DNA from: Flectobacillus rivi
Lineage (GTDB): Bacteria; Bacteroidota; Bacteroidia; Cytophagales; Spirosomataceae
Assembly: GCF_030056655.1 (NCBI RefSeq)
Contig: NZ_JASHIE010000008.1
Span: 124,001-188,000 of the forward strand
Direction of reading: 5' to 3'
DNA length: 64,000 nt
A program made the translations under genes and the position numbers. How positions within the stretch are numbered: the stretch's first letter is position 1; each line of letters begins with the position of its first letter. The notes under the pieces are model-generated. The model ran no database searches. It saw only the letters and a list, made by a program, of their open reading frames with translations, and had not been told where the DNA came from. Below, one piece after another: positions 34,536 through 43,634 of the stretch.

Positions 34536-34976
34536 TTAGAGAAGCGTAGGAACAAGAAAACTAAAGCCGTGTTTATCAAAGCCTAAGGATTCATAAAAAG
34601 CGTGCGCTTCTACCCTCTTTTGGTTGCTTGAAAGAACTAGTTTGTAACAACCAGCTTCGCCACAAACTTGCATGGCATATTGCATCATTTGCTTGCCAAT
34701 TCCTTTTCCTTTCAAACTTGCTTGTACTGCTACATCTTCGACTATTCCTGATGGCGTACCTTGATGTGCCAGATTATCCATAATGAGTAACGCAAAAGTA
34801 CCTACAACTTGATTATCTAGCTCTGCCACATACACTTTGTAATTGGGATAGTTGGACATTTTCAGGAACAACGCTTCTGCTTCTGGTACAGATAATACCT
34901 TCCCCTTGTCTAGCACGTCTGCATATAACTGAAGAATTGAGGGCAAATCGCTTGTGGACGCTTGACGAATTAACAT
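34536..34976 (-). CDS. GNAT-family N-acetyltransferase
   Basis: This 146-residue acetyl-CoA-dependent acyltransferase carries motif A (EDVAVQASLKGKGIGKQMMQ near residues 79-98), with the QxxGxG/A-type pyrophosphate loop and the later VEAHAFYESLGF motif. The substrate cannot be told from sequence. It is a single gene with its own terminator. Confidence 0.87.
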   Translation of the reverse strand: MLIRQASTSDLPSILQLYADVLDKGKVLSVPEAEALFLKMSNYPNYKVYVAELDNQVVGTFALLIMDNLAHQGTPSGIVEDVAVQASLKGKGIGKQMMQYAMQVCGEAGCYKLVLSSNQKRVEAHAFYESLGFDKHGFSFLVPTLL

Positions 34977-35170
34977 GAATTGAATGATTAGAGATTGAGC
35001 AAATAAGTAATCCGATTTTCTAAAGTAATTATTTTTTACAAAAAATAACTACTGCGACCTGATAATCAGAAGCCAATATGTCACTTTACACATTCTCTTC
35101 GTTCTTGTTTCGTCTTCATTTTTTTACAAAATACTAACCTTCTGTTACGGATTAACTCAACGGCGTTGAT

Positions 35171-35178
35171 TACCTTTG
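35171..35178 (+). promoter_or_regulatory. Promoter -7 box of the DUF4833 gene
   Basis: TACCTTTG matches TAnnTTTG and lies 36 nt before the start codon. Confidence 0.55.
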
Positions 35179-35214
35179 CAGACTTAAATTTATAACAGGA
35201 CTATTTCAAAAATA

Positions 35215-35802
35215 ATGCAACTCTTAAAAGTCACTCAGACAGCCATATTCACCTTTGTAGTATCTCTGTCATTATTCGTTAATCACTCAGAAAGCTTTGC
35301 GCAAAAGAATAAGCATAATACTCCCGCATCAGTCGAACAGTTTCCTATTCCAGCCGATGGGCCAAATCGCCTTTTTTATATTCAGCGTAGCTCCAATATC
35401 AACACTATCCTCTATGACGCTAATGTATTGCCTAACAATAAATTAGACCACAAAAATCCTGTCCACACTTATTGGATTAGATATACAGAAGGTGGTAAAA
35501 AGCAGGAGTTGTCAAATATTCAAAGAACGTTGGCGTATGGCTTACATACTAGCGCTCTGGAAGGTGAAGCCAATGCTTATGAAGGTCACTTTTTGGCATA
35601 TCGTAAAAGAAGATTTATTGTAAAATTAGATAGCCATGGCGAGCCAATTGCATTGTTTCCTATTAACGGAAAAATGCAAGTCTTAAAAAAAGTATTTGTG
35701 AGTGTAGATGAGAGCGGTTTGATGCCATCAGTTAACTATATCGAGCTTTGGGGCAAGGACGCAGCAACAGGCAAAGAAGTATATGAAAAATTCAAGCCAT
35801 AA
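35215..35802 (+). CDS. Exported DUF4833-family protein
   Basis: This 195-residue protein has a signal peptide (hydrophobic about residues 10-22, cleaved near SFAQ at 30). The mature part carries what I recall as the DUF4833 pattern: FYIQRSSNINTILYDAN, HTYWIRYTEGGKKQELSNIQ, RTLAYGLHT and VNYIELWGKDAATGKEVYEK. Function unknown; periplasmic or outer-membrane. It is convergent with rimO. Confidence 0.75.
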   Translation: MQLLKVTQTAIFTFVVSLSLFVNHSESFAQKNKHNTPASVEQFPIPADGPNRLFYIQRSSNINTILYDANVLPNNKLDHKNPVHTYWIRYTEGGKKQELSNIQRTLAYGLHTSALEGEANAYEGHFLAYRKRRFIVKLDSHGEPIALFPINGKMQVLKKVFVSVDESGLMPSVNYIELWGKDAATGKEVYEKFKP

Positions 35803-35840
35803 GATATGCTTTAGCCTACTGGCTTACGACATTGAGGAAT

Positions 35841-35890
35841 AATAAACAAAATGCCTGCAAGAAAATTTTCTTGCAGGCATTTTGTTTATT
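35841..35890. terminator. Perfect 50-nt palindrome, bidirectional terminator
   Basis: Each 25-nt half, beginning AATAAACAAAATGCCTGCAA at 35841, is the exact reverse complement of the other, with no unpaired centre. A- and T-rich ends flank the GC part, giving a terminator on both strands. It overlaps the rimO stop codon. Confidence 0.9.
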
Positions 35891-37196
35891 TAGCTAACTC
35901 TCCATACAAATCAAACTCTTCAGCTGAAGTGATTTTTACATCAGCAAAATCACCTAAACGAACATATTGACTGGCTGGAATTAATACTTCGTTGTCTACT
36001 TCTGGTGAGTCAAATTCGGTTCTACCAATGAAATACCCTCCTTCTTTGCGGTCAAACAACACTTTGTAAGTATTACCAATTTTTGCTTGATTCAATTCCA
36101 AAGAGATTTCTTGTTGCAATGCCATAATTTCGTCGGCACGTTCTTGTTTTACGTCTTCTGGAATATCGTCTTCGAAAGTATGTGAATGTGTATTTTCTTC
36201 GTGCGAGTAGGTAAATACCCCAAGACGGTCAAAACGCATTTTTTCAACAAATTGATACGTTTCTTCAAAATCTTCTTCCGTTTCGCCAGGGTGACCAGAA
36301 ATTAACGTAGTACGCAAAGCAATGTTAGGCACTTTGTCGCGAATCGCATTGATAAGGTCTTCTGTTTTTTCACGAGTGATACCACGACGCATTTTCTTCA
36401 ATACCTCTGTCGAGCCACTTTGTAAAGGCATATCCAAATAATTACAGATATTTGGTTTGGCTGCCATTACATCTAATACGTCCATTGGAAAACCTGCTGG
36501 GTAAGCATATTGCAAACGGATCCAATCCATACCTTCGATGTCTGATAGACGATCAAGTAATTCGGAAAGGTTGCGTTTTTTGTAAATATCTAATCCGTAA
36601 TACGTAAGATCTTGCGCAATTAGGATAAGCTCTTTTGTTCCTCTCTTTACCAATGATTTCGCTTCTGTCACAAGTTCGTCAATCGGACGAGAAATGTGAC
36701 CTCCACGCATTAATGGAATTGCACAAAACGAACAAGGGCGATCGCAACCTTCCGCAATTTTTAGATAGGCATAATGTGCTGGAGTTGTCAACAAGCGCTC
36801 TCCAATCAATTCATGTTTGTAATCTGCCTTGAGGGTTTTGAGCAAACGAGGTAATTCATTTGTACCAAAAAAAGCATCAACCGTTGGGATTTCTTTTTCT
36901 AAATCATCTTTGTAACGATGCGACAAACAGCCTGTTACGTAAAGTTTGTCGATAACTCCTGCTTCTTTGGCATCTACATATCTTAAAATTGTATCAATAG
37001 ATTCTTGTTTGGCATTATCGATAAAGCCACAAGTGTTTACGATAACAATGTTTGAATCGTCTTTTTTAGACTCATGACTTACATTCATACCGTTGCCTTT
37101 GAGCTGGGTATAAATTACTTCAGAATCTACCACGTTTTTGCTACAGCCTAATGTAACTATATTTACTTTATTCTTTTTTAACGTTTTCGTTTTCAT
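35886..37196 (-). CDS. rimO: Ribosomal protein S12 methylthiotransferase RimO
   Basis: RimO (436 residues) adds a methylthio group to an aspartate of ribosomal protein S12. It has the N-terminal UPF0004 domain (GCSKNVVDSE near 17-26) with further cluster cysteines near 52 and 91, the radical-SAM CxxxCxxC motif (CDRPCSFC near 151-158) and a C-terminal TRAM domain (about 370-436). The CSKN start motif and length distinguish it from MiaB. Confidence 0.95.
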   Translation of the reverse strand: MKTKTLKKNKVNIVTLGCSKNVVDSEVIYTQLKGNGMNVSHESKKDDSNIVIVNTCGFIDNAKQESIDTILRYVDAKEAGVIDKLYVTGCLSHRYKDDLEKEIPTVDAFFGTNELPRLLKTLKADYKHELIGERLLTTPAHYAYLKIAEGCDRPCSFCAIPLMRGGHISRPIDELVTEAKSLVKRGTKELILIAQDLTYYGLDIYKKRNLSELLDRLSDIEGMDWIRLQYAYPAGFPMDVLDVMAAKPNICNYLDMPLQSGSTEVLKKMRRGITREKTEDLINAIRDKVPNIALRTTLISGHPGETEEDFEETYQFVEKMRFDRLGVFTYSHEENTHSHTFEDDIPEDVKQERADEIMALQQEISLELNQAKIGNTYKVLFDRKEGGYFIGRTEFDSPEVDNEVLIPASQYVRLGDFADVKITSAEEFDLYGELAK

Positions 37197-37715
37197 TCAA
37201 TTAGTTGCTTGAAAGTCGTTTTCTAGCTTAATAAAATTTGTAATTGCGAGAATCTGATGTTGAATTTATGATATATATCTTGTTCGAGGAAAGAATAAGG
37301 TTGTTATAGCTATAGTCTGACCTCCATCTTAAGGTGATTAAAAATTCCATTCGGTATTTATCAAACAAAATTCCTACTCGACACCCTTACTTTTCTTGTC
37401 TTGACACAAGAAAAGTAACAAAAGAAAGTCAAGAAATCCTAAACTCGCCTACGGCTCAAACAATAGGATTTCACAAAACTCAACACGCAAGCTATTAAGC
37501 ACTCATTTTTAATACTTTATGAAAATCATATATGTTCTAAGCAACACCTAAACTTGGGTTCGTCACTTGTCATAAATTCTCCATTTTAATTAAGTCTGCA
37601 AAGTTACAACAAAAAACTTAGAAATGAGGATTTTGGCAAACTTGGGTCGAGCATCGAGGCTATAATTTACCGAAAAAGGCTGTGCGAAACCTTTATCGTT
37701 TCTCACAGCCTTTTT
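37197..37715. other. Spacer upstream of rimO with a dispersed repeat
   Basis: 519 nt without a supported gene. It holds repeat copy A (37357-37473), then AT-rich sequence, then the terminator at 37673-37717. The rimO promoter should lie in its left part, but no clear TAnnTTTG box was identified. Confidence 0.6.
37357..37473. repeat. Dispersed two-hairpin repeat, copy A
   Basis: This 117-nt unit is nearly identical to 49629-49749. It contains TTACTTTTCTTGT, a 6-nt loop and ACAAGAAAAGTAA (13-bp stem), then AAAGAAAGTCAAG, then a second hairpin bounded by AAATCCTA and TAGGATTT with an inner GCC/GGC pair. It lies downstream of the VWA-lipoprotein gene. Confidence 0.85.
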
Positions 37716-37717
37716 TT
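37673..37717 (-). terminator. Terminator of the VWA-like lipoprotein gene
   Basis: AAAAAGGCTGTG-GAAAC pairs with GTTTC-CACAGCCTTTTT around a 7-nt loop with one mismatch. It overlaps the stop codon. Confidence 0.85.
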
Positions 37718-38528
37718 ACAATTCTTCTACTTCGGTACTTACGCCCAATTCCGCAAATAGCCTTTCCCAATATGCCGAAACGGCTGGATTGTTTACACGA
37801 GTTGAGGCAGTTGGTTCAAAAGGTTTGGCGACAAATACCTGTATAGAAGTCAGGTTATTGAGGCTTGCTTTTAAATTACTGGCATCTTCTCTGGCCCAAC
37901 CTACTGCGGCAGCATCATCGACAGGAGGGTTTTTGTGAAAATCGCGACGATGTTCGCCTTTCATGCTTTCGACCATGTCGGACAGATAATACACTTTTAC
38001 ATCATACCCTCTGGCAGCTTCCTTGTCAATTAGTTCTAGAGAGGCAAGAATATCTGTATTCTCATTGCTACTAGAGGCATTACGAGCATTGAGCTGTTTT
38101 ACCACTAATTGTTTAAAAATACTTTTTTCACGACTCAAATCGAGGGAAAATTCTGTTTTGAGTGCTTCCGAGTCATTGGCATTAGCGCCATCAGTTTCGT
38201 CCATTTCGGTACGACTGATTACTTCTGCCACTTTGGCTTTTGCGGTGTTTTCATGAATAAAATACACAATTAACTTATCGCCTTTTCCTCTGATATTCTT
38301 TTCTACTAAGTCATTGATAATTTTTGTGTATTTCTCATTCGCAAAACCTTTATCCACATTTACGCTCACTGATTTGTCAATAAATATCATGGAACAAATC
38401 TTGGTTTCGGGTAATGTGTTTTCTTGTTTTTTGTCTTGTCCAGAACAAGCCCAAAGTAATATGCCCACCATTAAACAGAGGCTAAAACCTGTAAGCTTAC
38501 TCGAAACGTTAAATCCGAGAAATTTCAT
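37716..38528 (-). CDS. Lipoprotein with von Willebrand factor A-like fold
   Basis: This 270-residue protein has a lipoprotein signal ending LLWAC (Cys28). The mature part reads as a VWA-type alpha/beta fold: a first strand with the metal-site motif DKSVS (Asp51, Ser53, Ser55), then KLIVYFIHENT, Thr158 in ENTDILASL, and Asp184 in VYYLSDMVES. These supply all MIDAS positions. I do not recognise a named family. VWA lipoproteins often act in envelope protein-protein contacts. It lies downstream of an uncharacterised exported protein on the same strand, 148 nt apart. Confidence 0.7.
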   Translation of the reverse strand: MKFLGFNVSSKLTGFSLCLMVGILLWACSGQDKKQENTLPETKICSMIFIDKSVSVNVDKGFANEKYTKIINDLVEKNIRGKGDKLIVYFIHENTAKAKVAEVISRTEMDETDGANANDSEALKTEFSLDLSREKSIFKQLVVKQLNARNASSSNENTDILASLELIDKEAARGYDVKVYYLSDMVESMKGEHRRDFHKNPPVDDAAAVGWAREDASNLKASLNNLTSIQVFVAKPFEPTASTRVNNPAVSAYWERLFAELGVSTEVEEL

Positions 38529-38676
38529 GTTTGTTGTTTAACATTATATATGAGGATGATAAAATTACAATTCAAAATCCAAGAAGGTTCATCATTTTGA
38601 CCAATCTATTGTGCAAACACATAAACGGACGTTTTGTCTTATGAATTGTAAAGTTAGCGTTGTGCCTTACCTCTGC

Positions 38677-39603
38677 TTATTTTAGGGCTACCTGCTTAGA
38701 TTGAACTAAGCGAGCCTTCATAGTATTGACTTTGCCATTTTGCTCGAAAGAACTCTCCCAATTCAAAATTTTATAGGGAAATTGGGCTTCGAATTGAATA
38801 CTAACTTTACGATGCTTTTCTGGATATTCTATGATATAATTCTTTAAAACTTGCTTACTCAAAGAATCTGTTTTCTCTTCAAGAGTAGCTTTGCATGAAA
38901 TAGCCTCCACTTTTTGATTCGTACCATGAAGGTACTCAAGACTGGGAATCATCTCAATTTCGCCATCTGGTAAAGTTTGTGGACTAAGGCGTACTCTATT
39001 CCAGATTTCGTCCTCGAGCCATGCCGTTTTTACACTAGTATCTTGTTGAGCTTTTGGTTGGAAATCACTTTTCCCTTTATACAAAAATGTTTGCCCCTGC
39101 CAATCCACTTGGGTGTATTCCTGACCTTGTGTATTTTGTTTAGCATATTCTACCTTTAAGGCATGAGGAAATACCACATAATTTGTGGGCGTAAAAGTAG
39201 AGTTCATCAAAGAATATTCATATACTCCTGTATCTATTTTCTGTATTAAATTTTGTTTGAGTACAGTTGTAGACTCAGATTTGTTCGATGAAGTAGCTTG
39301 ACCGTGTTTTTTAGTATCAAAATCTACTATCCTAAAAATCAGTTGTGCTTGTCGAGTCTTTTGGCTTGTATCAATCGTTTGTGTTACTTCGTAAGTATTA
39401 ACCTCTGACAATCCTGTATTCCAATACTGTTGAAAAGCTTGATCTTTGGCGAGCGGGTTATCCTCCAAGGGTGCGGTAGTATTGGTGGGGTTTTCTATTT
39501 GAAAAATAGTCGCTTTTTTAAACACAGCAAAGAGGCAAGCCAAGATAATACAGAGAAAAAGGAAATTCCCTCGAATCCATTTGTCGAGTATTTGTAGATT
39601 CAT
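38677..39603 (-). CDS. Uncharacterised membrane-anchored protein of a family often mislabelled Maf
   Basis: This 308-residue protein has one N-terminal membrane segment (about residues 14-30). The ATG at 39603 is preferred to one 19 codons upstream because the longer start adds non-hydrophobic sequence. Signature segments such as QQYWNTGLSEVNTYEVTQ, YSLMNSTFTPTNY, AWLEDEIWNRVRLSPQTLP and GEIEMIPSLEYL match, from memory, a Bacteroidota envelope family sometimes annotated as septum formation inhibitor Maf. It shares no Maf nucleotide pyrophosphatase motif. Function unknown. It is divergent from the amidohydrolase gene. Confidence 0.65.
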   Translation of the reverse strand: MNLQILDKWIRGNFLFLCIILACLFAVFKKATIFQIENPTNTTAPLEDNPLAKDQAFQQYWNTGLSEVNTYEVTQTIDTSQKTRQAQLIFRIVDFDTKKHGQATSSNKSESTTVLKQNLIQKIDTGVYEYSLMNSTFTPTNYVVFPHALKVEYAKQNTQGQEYTQVDWQGQTFLYKGKSDFQPKAQQDTSVKTAWLEDEIWNRVRLSPQTLPDGEIEMIPSLEYLHGTNQKVEAISCKATLEEKTDSLSKQVLKNYIIEYPEKHRKVSIQFEAQFPYKILNWESSFEQNGKVNTMKARLVQSKQVALK

Positions 39604-39762
39604 ATCTAAGAAGTTTGTTGAATTGTTCCACAGCAAGTTACACATTTTAGTCAAATTCACTAACTTGTGTAAGGATGGTTATGCGCATTTGTTTCCCACT
39701 TACCTTTTCCTATGACAAAAAGCCTGATCATCTCTCATTCCTCATCAACCTTTATATAGCTC

Positions 39763-41358
39763 ATGCACAAAATTTTACGCATCAAACTTTTACTCCTGAC
39801 ACTATGCGCAGGCATAACTGCCATTGCCCAAATTCCGAAAGCACCTACTCGCGTAGAAGGCGAAGGTCAGTTTAATCGCATGATTATTCGGGGAGTTAAC
39901 GTCATCAATGGAACGGGGTCTCCTATGCAGGGTCCTTGTGATATTGTTATCGAGAAAAACAAAATCACTCAAATCAAGGTAGTTGGCTACCCTGGCGTAC
40001 CCATTGACCCTAAGGACAGACCCAAAGCTGACAAAGGCGACAAAGAACTAGACTGTACTGGCATGTATGTTCTCCCAGGCTTTGTGGATATGCACGGACA
40101 TATTGGTGGTCGCTCGCAAGGTACGCCAGCCGAGTATGTTTTCAAGCTTTGGCTAGCACATGGTATCACTACGATTCGCGACCCATCGGCAGGAAACGGT
40201 TTGGATTGGGTATTAGACCAAAAACAAAAGTCTGAAAAAAACGAAATCACAGCTCCTCGTATCTTGGCATATACAGCCTTTGGAATGGGTTCGAAGGAAA
40301 GCATCACTACAGCAGACCAAGCTCGCGCTTGGGTAGAAGAAAATGCTAAAAAAGGCGCAGATGGTATTAAGTTTTTTGGAGCCAGACCTGAGGTTATGGA
40401 TGCTGCGCTACGTCGTAATAAAGAATTAGGACTTCGTTCGGCTTGCCACCATGCACAAGTCGATGTGGCTCGTTGGAACGTACTCAACTCCGCCAGAGCT
40501 GGCTTGACTTCTATGGAGCACTGGTATGGTTTGCCAGAAGCATTGTTCGATAGTCAAACGATTCAGGACTATCCAGCAGACTACAATTATGGCAACGAGC
40601 AAAATCGTTTTGAAGAAGCTGGTAAACTCTGGAAACAGGCTGCCAAGCCTGGCTCAAAACGTTGGAATGAGGTTATGGATGAATTATTGAAACTTGATTT
40701 TACGATTGACCCAACTTTCAATATCTATGAAGCTAATCGTGAATTAATGTTGGCTCGTCGTGCCGAATGGCATGAAGAATATACTCTGCCTCAATTATGG
40801 CGTTTTTATCAACCATCTCGTATATCACATGGCTCATATTGGCAAGATTGGGGTACAGAACAAGAGGTAGCTTGGAAAGAAAATTATCGTTTGTGGATGA
40901 ACTTTATCAATGAGTACAAAAACCGTGGGGGACGTGTTACTGCGGGATCGGATTCTGGCTTTATTTTCCAACTTTATGGCTTTGCGTATATCCGTGAGCT
41001 TGAGTTGTTGAGAGAGGCAGGTTTTCATCCACTTGAAGTCATTCGTGCGGCAACTCTCAAAGGTGCTGAGGCTATTGGTATGCAAGATAAAATCGGTAGT
41101 GTAGAAACTGGCAAGCTAGCGGATTTGGTAATTTTGGAAGAAAATCCCCTCAAAAACCTCAAAGTGTTATATGGCACAGGCGCTATCCGTTTGACAGAAG
41201 GTAACGAAGTAAAACGAGTAGGTGGCGTAAAATATACGATCAAAGACGGAGTGGTTTATGATGCAAAAAAGCTTTTGGAAGATGTTCGCAAAATAGTAGC
41301 AGAGGCAAAAAAGACTGAAAATTTTGAAATTTTCCAGCCAGGGCTAAAAAAGAAATAA
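39763..41358 (+). CDS. Exported amidohydrolase-superfamily enzyme
   Basis: This 531-residue metal-dependent hydrolase has a signal peptide (about residues 1-22, ending AIAQ). The beta-barrel metal site begins with VDMHGHIGG (His111, His113), followed by a lysine in GADGIKFFG near 199-207, SACHHAQVD near 232-240 and the active-site aspartate in AGSDSG near 399-404. The C-terminal GKLADLVILEENPL is typical of the imidazolonepropionase/prolidase-like branch. The substrate is unknown; exported members often act on dipeptides or cyclic amides. Confidence 0.87.
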   Translation: MHKILRIKLLLLTLCAGITAIAQIPKAPTRVEGEGQFNRMIIRGVNVINGTGSPMQGPCDIVIEKNKITQIKVVGYPGVPIDPKDRPKADKGDKELDCTGMYVLPGFVDMHGHIGGRSQGTPAEYVFKLWLAHGITTIRDPSAGNGLDWVLDQKQKSEKNEITAPRILAYTAFGMGSKESITTADQARAWVEENAKKGADGIKFFGARPEVMDAALRRNKELGLRSACHHAQVDVARWNVLNSARAGLTSMEHWYGLPEALFDSQTIQDYPADYNYGNEQNRFEEAGKLWKQAAKPGSKRWNEVMDELLKLDFTIDPTFNIYEANRELMLARRAEWHEEYTLPQLWRFYQPSRISHGSYWQDWGTEQEVAWKENYRLWMNFINEYKNRGGRVTAGSDSGFIFQLYGFAYIRELELLREAGFHPLEVIRAATLKGAEAIGMQDKIGSVETGKLADLVILEENPLKNLKVLYGTGAIRLTEGNEVKRVGGVKYTIKDGVVYDAKKLLEDVRKIVAEAKKTENFEIFQPGLKKK

Positions 41359-41402
41359 TCAATTAATTTTCAGATAGATAAGCCCCATTAAACTTTTCTT
41401 TC

Positions 41403-41445
41403 ACACGTAGTTCCTTGAAAAAACCAAGGAGCTACGTGTTTTTTT
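41403..41445 (+). terminator. Terminator after the amidohydrolase gene
   Basis: ACACGTAGTTCCTTG pairs with CAAGGAGCTACGTGT (G-U tolerated), followed by TTTTTTT. Confidence 0.9.
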
Positions 41446-41617
41446 ATAGTGTAATGGTATGTTTTTTGACCTAATAGGGTTAACTAAAATCACTGAGTAA
41501 GGTGACAGTGCTTATTTATCAAATATTTTATTGATAAAAAGGCTTTTTTTATCTTACTTTACTAAAGTCAAAAAAGGATAATTCCTTCTTATCCAAACCC
41601 GTAAAACCCATTCTCCT

Positions 41618-41911
41618 ATGCTAAATCGTGTGTTATCCCCACTCAAAACATGGTCAAGTGTGTGGCTATGCTTATTTGTTATTAGCATGAGTAGTATGTC
41701 TGTACTTTCTGCCGTAAGTAGTAAACTCCAACAAAAACCTGCAACTAGTACAAAAGCTAAACCAAGCCCAAGTACTAAAACAACCACTAGTAGTAAATCA
41801 GCTACTAAGAGTAAAAAGAAAAAAGGTAATAAGAGTAAACGAGTTGCTAAAGTAGATACAACAGACCTTGATCCTACTCAAGTAAAAGTTCCTTTATATC
41901 AAAATCCCTAG
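41618..41911 (+). CDS. Small exported Lys/Ser/Thr-rich protein
   Basis: This predicted 97-residue protein has a hydrophobic segment at about residues 14-33 (a signal peptide). A very basic low-complexity region follows, with Thr/Ser/Lys repeats and the run KSKKKKGNKSKR near 67-78. It ends DLDPTQVKVPLYQNP. It matches no family I know. The signal plus strongly biased mature part argues for a real secreted or periplasmic basic peptide, but composition alone could mislead. Confidence 0.5.
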   Translation: MLNRVLSPLKTWSSVWLCLFVISMSSMSVLSAVSSKLQQKPATSTKAKPSPSTKTTTSSKSATKSKKKKGNKSKRVAKVDTTDLDPTQVKVPLYQNP

Positions 41912-42228
41912 CCACAGGTCGGGACTGTTCGAAGGATTTTAAGCATCATCTATTTCGGATATCGGATGTTGGATTGCGGAAGCACTACCTGCTTTTTGGA
42001 CTCTTATTGTAGAAGAAGCTAAGTAGTATGCCCCTATTTCTGAAATCAGAAATCCCTAATCAGCAATAGTTTGAAGCCCATCGTACATTTCTAGCCACAA
42101 GTCGCTCAGTGTCATTTCTAACACTCAACAGGGTAAGGTTCGTTCTCACTCCAACATTCTCTCCTTACTTCTTGAATTAGATAATATGTATTCAATCACA
42201 ACGACTGATTTAATAAAATTCTTTTAAC
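41912..42228. other. Spacer with one copy of a dispersed repeat
   Basis: 317 nt without a gene. It holds repeat family R5 copy 1 (41952-42070) and the region before the TPR-Ppx gene. No consensus promoter was found. Confidence 0.55.
41952..42070 (+). repeat. Dispersed repeat R5, copy 1
   Basis: This unit begins ATTTCGGATATCGGATGTTG and ends with AAATCAGAAATCCCTAATC then AGCAATAGTT. The reverse-complement strand at 50839-50949 matches both ends closely, while the middle differs. The two ends of a unit are partly complementary to each other. Confidence 0.7.
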
Positions 42229-43632
42229 ATGAAAAAACTCATTTTTACTCTTTTTTTGCTCCTTAGTAGTATTATTGTAACCACAGCCCAAGATGTAAAT
42301 ACTGCATTACGTTACCTTAAAATTGCTAACACCCTTCGCGAAGTAAAACAATTTGATCAGTCTGAAGAATATCTCAATAAAGCATTGGGAATGGTTCGTG
42401 GACGAAACGAATATTGGGAAGCCGCTATTTATGAAAACCTTGGCTTTTTGTATCGTGATCAAGAAAACGTGTTGGAAGCCTCACGTAACTTCTCCAAAGC
42501 GATTGATATTTATAAGAAATTGAAAATGGGTATGAGCGAAAAAGCTATTTCGCAATTACTCGATGGCTTGAAAGAAGCTGAAGAACTTTACGCTGGTATT
42601 GATATTGGCTCAAAAGGCGTTAAATTAAGTATTATTGGGGTAACCGTTTCGCCGAAAAAGGGAGTTACTTACAACCTCAAAAAGAGTATGTCAATCAACA
42701 CTGAGCCAAGTGCTTTGACTCCTCAAGCTATCAAAGAAACCGCAACTGCTATCAAAGACTTAGTAGATACAGCTACAGTTCGTAACAACGTATTGTCTGA
42801 CCGTATGTTTATTGTAATGAGTAGCGGATTGAAACAAGCTACCGACAAACAACCAGGCAAAGAAGCAGAAGTAATTGCTGCCATCCGTGAAGCGTTGAAA
42901 AATCCTAATCAGAAAATTGATATTATCTCGGCTGAAGACGAAGCTAAATACGGTGCACTATCAATGGTTGCTCCTGAATTACACTTGTCATCATCTGTAA
43001 TGGATATTGGTGGTGGTAATATCAAAGGTGGTTATTTATTGAGCCGTACCAAATTTGAAGCAGTAAACTTCCCTTATGGTACAAAGGCTTTTGTAAAAAT
43101 TGTGAAGAAAAAACTCCCAGATGCTAATTTGGAAGAATATACCAAGGGAGTAAACGACGAGGTAAAAGTAGTTGGCGAAGAGTTGGCGCTTGAACTTAAC
43201 CGTAAAGTAGGTTTGAAAAACCGCAAAAACGTATTTTTATTGGGAGGTATCGTGTTTGTAATGAATTCATTCTTACACCCAGAACGCGCTGCGATTATCG
43301 GTCGTCCAGTAGAAGTAAGTTTGGAAGATATTCGTAAATTTCGTCAAATGAGTGCTAGTAGCTACGAGGAGTTGATTAACCCAGATTTCTCTCGTGTGAC
43401 AGACCCAGCAGTTCGTGCTATTGCAGAAGAAGACGTAAAGAATATCACTACGAAAATCTATAACCAACAAGATATTATTGCTGGTGCGGCATTGTTAGAA
43501 ACTTTGATTAAAGAAATGAACCGTGATGGCGTTCAAAAACGCTTCTATTTCATCAAAGGTGGTGACGTAGCATGGATTAGCGGTTATGTGTTCAAATTAA
43601 TTTCTGACGAATACCAAGCTCGTAAAGAATAG
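42229..43632 (+). CDS. Exported TPR protein fused to a Ppx/GppA-like ATPase-fold domain
   Basis: This 467-residue protein starts with a signal peptide (MKKLIFTLFLLLSSIIVTTA, cleavage near 20-21). Tetratricopeptide-like helices follow (about 25-115), with the AIYENLGFLYRDQENVLEAS repeat near 66-85. From about residue 120 it matches the exopolyphosphatase/GppA (ASKHA) pattern: phosphate-1 DIGSKGVKLSIIG (125-137), SAEDEAKYGAL (234-244), phosphate-2 DIGGGNIKGGYL (259-270), LGGI (338-341) and QQDIIAGAALLETL (413-426). Cytosolic Ppx/GppA hydrolyse polyphosphate or pppGpp. An exported version with TPRs is unusual, and its substrate is unknown. Confidence 0.8.
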   Translation: MKKLIFTLFLLLSSIIVTTAQDVNTALRYLKIANTLREVKQFDQSEEYLNKALGMVRGRNEYWEAAIYENLGFLYRDQENVLEASRNFSKAIDIYKKLKMGMSEKAISQLLDGLKEAEELYAGIDIGSKGVKLSIIGVTVSPKKGVTYNLKKSMSINTEPSALTPQAIKETATAIKDLVDTATVRNNVLSDRMFIVMSSGLKQATDKQPGKEAEVIAAIREALKNPNQKIDIISAEDEAKYGALSMVAPELHLSSSVMDIGGGNIKGGYLLSRTKFEAVNFPYGTKAFVKIVKKKLPDANLEEYTKGVNDEVKVVGEELALELNRKVGLKNRKNVFLLGGIVFVMNSFLHPERAAIIGRPVEVSLEDIRKFRQMSASSYEELINPDFSRVTDPAVRAIAEEDVKNITTKIYNQQDIIAGAALLETLIKEMNRDGVQKRFYFIKGGDVAWISGYVFKLISDEYQARKE

Positions 43633-43634
43633 AC

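Noticed and set aside
38677..39603. Maf nucleotide pyrophosphatase
   Set aside because: None of the Maf motifs are present; only misannotated relatives carry that name.
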